Of a stretch of DNA of 44,436 nt, positions 41,914 to 44,436 are shown piece after piece. Source of the stretch: Pleomorphomonas diazotrophica (GTDB taxonomy: Bacteria > Pseudomonadota > Alphaproteobacteria > Rhizobiales > Pleomorphomonadaceae); the NCBI RefSeq assembly GCF_002844595.1, contig NZ_PJNW01000024.1, positions 1 through 44,436 on the forward strand. The letters are read 5' to 3'. Positions within the stretch are counted from its first letter, which is position 1; each line of letters opens with the position of its first letter. The position numbers and the translations under genes are program-made. The notes beneath the pieces are model-generated. The model worked only from the letters and a program-made list of their open reading frames with translations. It made no database searches and was not told the DNA's origin.

Positions 41914-41942
41914 TTGACGCAAGAAATGTAGACTGCGAAATT
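41914..41942 (+). promoter_or_regulatory. Candidate promoter of the LacI regulator (2)
   Basis: TTGACG (41914-41919), a 17-bp spacer and GAAATT (41937-41942). The -35 is good and the -10 weak. It would give a leader of about 120 nt before the GTG start at 42067. Confidence 0.3.
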
Positions 41943-42066
41943 CTGAAGACAGGAGGCGCACTTGGCCTTGCCCGCCTCTGGCGGCAATCTCATGATTGGC
42001 GCCCCGCCGTGGAAGCATCTACAATACCTGTGGTGCTCCGGTTGCGGATGGAACGGGGATGGCAGA

Positions 42067-43104
42067 GTGACCACGACAATCCGAACGATGGAAGAGTTCT
42101 CCGACTATGTCGGTCTGTCTCGTCCAACCGTTTCCCGCTATTTCAACGACCCCAACTCCGTCCGGCGTCAGACACGCGAAGTCATCGAGAAGGCGATCAA
42201 GGAGTCCGGCTTCCGGCCCAACCTGTTCGCGGTGAACCTCAATCGCCGGCGCACCAACATTCTCGGCATCATCATCCCCAACTCGACCGACGTGTTCTAC
42301 ATGGCGCTGACCCGGCGCATCGAGGTTCTGGCCGAAGAAGCCGGCTATCTCGCTTTCGTGTTGTCGTCTGACGGCAAGCCGAAGCTTGAGGAACGGGCGA
42401 TCGAGACCTTCAAGGCGATGAACGTCGCCGGTGCCGTCATCGCGCCGCTCGGCGTGCAATCCCACCATGACAAGCTGGCCCGGCTGGGTGCCAGCATTCC
42501 GCTCATTTATGTCGACTCGCAGCTTGACGCCGTCTCTGCCTTCGTCGGCACAGACAACCGTCAGAGCTTTCATCTCATCGTCGACTATCTGTCGCGCTCG
42601 GGCGACGCGCCCTGCTATTTCGGCATGCCCTCGGTCAACCGCAATGCCGGAGAGCGTCGGGAAGCCTATCGTCTGGCCATGGAGGCCTTGAAGCTGGAAC
42701 CGCGCTATGTGGCAACGCTGCCCGACACTTCCTGGGACTTCGAGCGTTTCGGCTTTGCCGAGGCGTCCCGCATTCTGGGGGAGGGCGGGTTTCCCACTCG
42801 AACGGTACTCTGCGCCAACGACCGCATCGCCTTCGGCGTTCTGGCGGCCGCCTATCAGGCCGGTCTCAAGGTCGGCCGGGGCGACGATTGCGACCTCCGT
42901 GTCGCCGGGCACGACGACCATCCGCTGTCGCGCTATACCTGCCCGCCCCTGACCACGGTGGCGCAGAACTATAATGAAATCGGCCGTATCGCCGTTGAAC
43001 TGCTGCTGCACAAGATCAACGCCCGCTTCGACGAGGACGTCGAACCTCGGCCCAACGAACGCGTGCTGCTCAACGCCGAGATCATGCTGCGCACCTCGGC
43101 CTGA
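42067..43104 (+). CDS. LacI-family transcriptional regulator (2), divergent from the amino-acid ABC operon
   Basis: 345-aa LacI-type repressor. The helix-turn-helix is MEEFSDYVGLSRPTVSRYFNDPNSVRRQTREVIEKAIKESGFRPN with hinge VNLNRRRTNILGIIIPNSTDVFY. The effector domain includes VAGAVIAPLG, TVLCANDRIAFGVLAAAYQAG and VAGHDDHPLSRYTCPPLTTVAQNYNEIGRIAVELLL, typical of sugar-binding LacI proteins. GTG at 42067 behind GGGGAT is chosen; translation could also begin at the ATG at 42088. Its position opposite the transporter operon with a LacI-type palindrome between them points to local control. A sugar-type effector fits a glycosylated amino-acid substrate. Confidence 0.92.
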   Translation: MTTTIRTMEEFSDYVGLSRPTVSRYFNDPNSVRRQTREVIEKAIKESGFRPNLFAVNLNRRRTNILGIIIPNSTDVFYMALTRRIEVLAEEAGYLAFVLSSDGKPKLEERAIETFKAMNVAGAVIAPLGVQSHHDKLARLGASIPLIYVDSQLDAVSAFVGTDNRQSFHLIVDYLSRSGDAPCYFGMPSVNRNAGERREAYRLAMEALKLEPRYVATLPDTSWDFERFGFAEASRILGEGGFPTRTVLCANDRIAFGVLAAAYQAGLKVGRGDDCDLRVAGHDDHPLSRYTCPPLTTVAQNYNEIGRIAVELLLHKINARFDEDVEPRPNERVLLNAEIMLRTSA

Positions 43105-43130
43105 TTTCTATCCTCACCGAGCAAGAAGAA

Positions 43131-43160
43131 ACCCTCCCCACGCGTCGGCGTGAAGAGGGT
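43131..43160 (-). terminator. Bidirectional hairpin terminator between convergent genes
   Basis: Outer arms ACCCTC/GAGGGT and inner CACGC/GCGTG separated by a 2x2 internal loop, with loop GTCG. On the minus strand it is followed by TTTCTTCTT, making it a good terminator for the epimerase-like gene; it may also stop transcription from the LacI gene. Confidence 0.7.
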
Positions 43161-43183
43161 GCGCGCGGCTAGCGGTCTTGTTG

Positions 43184-44353
43184 TCAGGCTTTTGTCTGGC
43201 GGCGCAGGATGGGTTCGTTGTGCACGGTCACGCCGACGCCTGCCTTGAGCTTGCCGATGCGGGCCGTGCAAGTGGCAACGGCGGCCTTGTCGGTGAGGAG
43301 AGCGAAGCGCATCCGGAACCGGGCTTCAGCTCCTGGCTCAAGGGTCTTGAGCCGGCCGGCGGCCCGCTCGACGGGCAGCGGATAGGGATAATTGGAGCCC
43401 GGCTCCAATCCGGTTACGTATCCCTGCTTGTCGGTGTCGGTGTTCTTCCAGAGCGTGAAGGCCGGCATCTCCTCGACGTGGTAGGTGACGGAGAAGCCTA
43501 GTGTTTCCGATGCGTTGACGAGTGCCACTTCAGTACGGCCGTCGGCACCGGCAGCGAGTTCGCACGCGTAGAGCATCTCGTCGAAATCGCGCGTCGGGCC
43601 GCGGTAACGGTCCCAAGTCGCGAGATCCGGCTTGGCGGCATCGTTGAACGGGGCGACATGGGTGAATGGCCCGATGACGCGGGCGCCTTCCTCCAGCACC
43701 GGACGCCCGACGTTGGTGTGATAGATCACCTCGTAGGGGTGGGCGTAATCGGCGCGGTTGACCAGCCGGTCGTCGAGCGAGAAGCCGGTATCGCCGGGCA
43801 CGACGATCAGCTCCGTGAAGGTCTCGAACTCCACGTTCTTGAACGCCTTTTCCTTGATGAGCCCGCATAGCGTGATGCGATGCGGCGCCTCACGTGAAAT
43901 GCGCACCTCCACCTTGGAAGCGGGCGTGTTGCCGGCTCGACCGTGCAGCGTATAGACCTTGTCGCCATCGACCATCGGATGGCCGGTCCACTCGTAGCCA
44001 CAGCGGACCATCAGCTCGTTGAAGCCTTCGAGCCAGCCGAGGCCGTTGCGTTCGCCGAGGCGGATGAAGGCGGGATGCACGACCTCGTCGACCGGCGATG
44101 CCCAGCCGAAGTTGGTGTCGTCGAGGCTCGCCTTCAGGATGCCCATGCCGCGCGTCGGAATGACGGTCACCGCAAGACGTCCGGCCCGAATGGTGACGAG
44201 CGTGCTGCCCTCCTGCCGGCCGCCATGCAGCGTCCTTTTCACGATCTCGAAGGGGGTGCCGCCCTTGAGGCCGAGTTCGTCGGAGGTGATCTCCCAATCG
44301 GCGAGCTCGAGCCCGCCGGCCGTGTCGGTCAGCGTGAAGATGATGTCATCCAT
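43184..44353 (-). CDS. DUF4432 / aldose 1-epimerase-like protein
   Basis: 389-aa protein with the galactose-mutarotase-like fold of the DUF4432 family. Visible landmarks: RLAVTVIPTRGMGILKA, FGWASPVDEVVHPAF, GWLEGFNELMVRCG, YTLHGRAGNTPAS and, near the middle, HPYEVIYHTNVGRPVLEEGAR. Such proteins often accompany carbohydrate uptake or catabolic genes and may interconvert sugar anomers, but the reaction is not established for this family. The start at 44353 has AAGG upstream. It follows the end of another gene on the same strand by 25 bp, suggesting an operon extending beyond the window. Confidence 0.83.
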   Translation of the reverse strand: MDDIIFTLTDTAGGLELADWEITSDELGLKGGTPFEIVKRTLHGGRQEGSTLVTIRAGRLAVTVIPTRGMGILKASLDDTNFGWASPVDEVVHPAFIRLGERNGLGWLEGFNELMVRCGYEWTGHPMVDGDKVYTLHGRAGNTPASKVEVRISREAPHRITLCGLIKEKAFKNVEFETFTELIVVPGDTGFSLDDRLVNRADYAHPYEVIYHTNVGRPVLEEGARVIGPFTHVAPFNDAAKPDLATWDRYRGPTRDFDEMLYACELAAGADGRTEVALVNASETLGFSVTYHVEEMPAFTLWKNTDTDKQGYVTGLEPGSNYPYPLPVERAAGRLKTLEPGAEARFRMRFALLTDKAAVATCTARIGKLKAGVGVTVHNEPILRRQTKA

Positions 44354-44378
44354 TTGCCTTTGTCCTGTTTGCCCGTCG

Positions 44379-44436
44379 TCAGAGGCAGGCTTTGAAATAG
44401 TCGTCGAGGACGAGATCGACCATGGCCAGGGACAGG
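44379..44436 (-). CDS. C-terminal end of an unidentified protein
   Basis: The last 18 codons of a gene entering from the right edge are visible, ending DLVLDDYFKACL and a TGA stop at 44379-44381. It ends 25 bp before the DUF4432 gene on the same strand, so it is probably in the same operon. The fragment is too short to name. Confidence 0.5.
   Translation of the reverse strand, partial: LSLAMVDLVLDDYFKACL

Noticed and set aside
1-44436. tRNA, rRNA, CRISPR arrays, insertion sequences, phage genes
   Set aside because: Looked for by reading; no cloverleaf-type sequence, regularly spaced repeat, transposase motif or integrase was recognised.

Overview
The window is high-GC DNA with the gene content of an alphaproteobacterium, most likely of the order Hyphomicrobiales (Rhizobiales). 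The basis is a ChvE-type sugar-binding protein followed by a GguA-like ATPase, a PdhS-type cell-cycle kinase, a DUF2849-cysI-cysH-DUF934 sulfur cluster, and an Irr-type iron box in front of bacterioferritin. No rRNA, tRNA, CRISPR array, insertion sequence or phage gene was seen. All calls come from reading the sequence and translations; no database search was run.

Layout. 1-1427 (minus): chvE and the start of gguA, a sugar ABC importer. 1428-2866: about 1.4 kb without a convincing gene, including an AT-rich block. 2867-5072: glmU (minus) and a divergent Nudix hydrolase (plus). 5086-7775: a lone periplasmic sugar-binding protein (minus) divergent from a ROK regulator (plus). 7781-12153 (minus): an RND efflux pair. 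12292-15549 (minus): assimilatory sulfur reduction (DUF2849, cysI, cysH, DUF934). 15729-25230: a polyamine locus, with puuA-like, spuC-like and puuB-like catabolic genes on minus and a potFGHI-type importer on plus. A vapBC toxin-antitoxin pair with its own promoter and a 13-bp inverted-repeat operator sits between the puuA-like and spuC-like genes. 25459-26271: convergent bfr and bfd, one behind an Irr-type (ICE) palindrome and the other behind a Fur-type box. 26530-30303 (minus): a 1257-residue PAS/histidine kinase with a very long acidic middle. 30859-33072 (plus): a membrane PTS EIIC-like domain fused to a complete-looking EAL c-di-GMP phosphodiesterase domain. 33212-36717: deoC, an aldo/keto reductase and a soluble chemotaxis-like coiled-coil protein. 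36898-43104: two LacI regulators around a minus-strand polar amino-acid ABC operon that contains a glycosylasparaginase-family hydrolase, with a LacI-type operator at its head. 43184-44436 (minus): a DUF4432/aldose-epimerase-like protein and the tail of one more gene.

How the genes work together. Much of the window is import plus catabolism of small organic solutes: sugars, polyamines and amino-acid or glycosyl-asparagine-like compounds, each next to a plausible local regulator or operator. Around this lie housekeeping functions (glmU, cysteine synthesis, iron storage and release) and signalling proteins (PdhS-like kinase, EIIC-EAL, chemotaxis-like protein). The strongest candidate for an under-described system is the EIIC-EAL protein, which would join sugar sensing or transport at the membrane to c-di-GMP breakdown. 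Its promoter is bracketed by perfect 10-bp inverted arms 51 bp apart. Second is the vapBC module embedded in polyamine catabolism genes.
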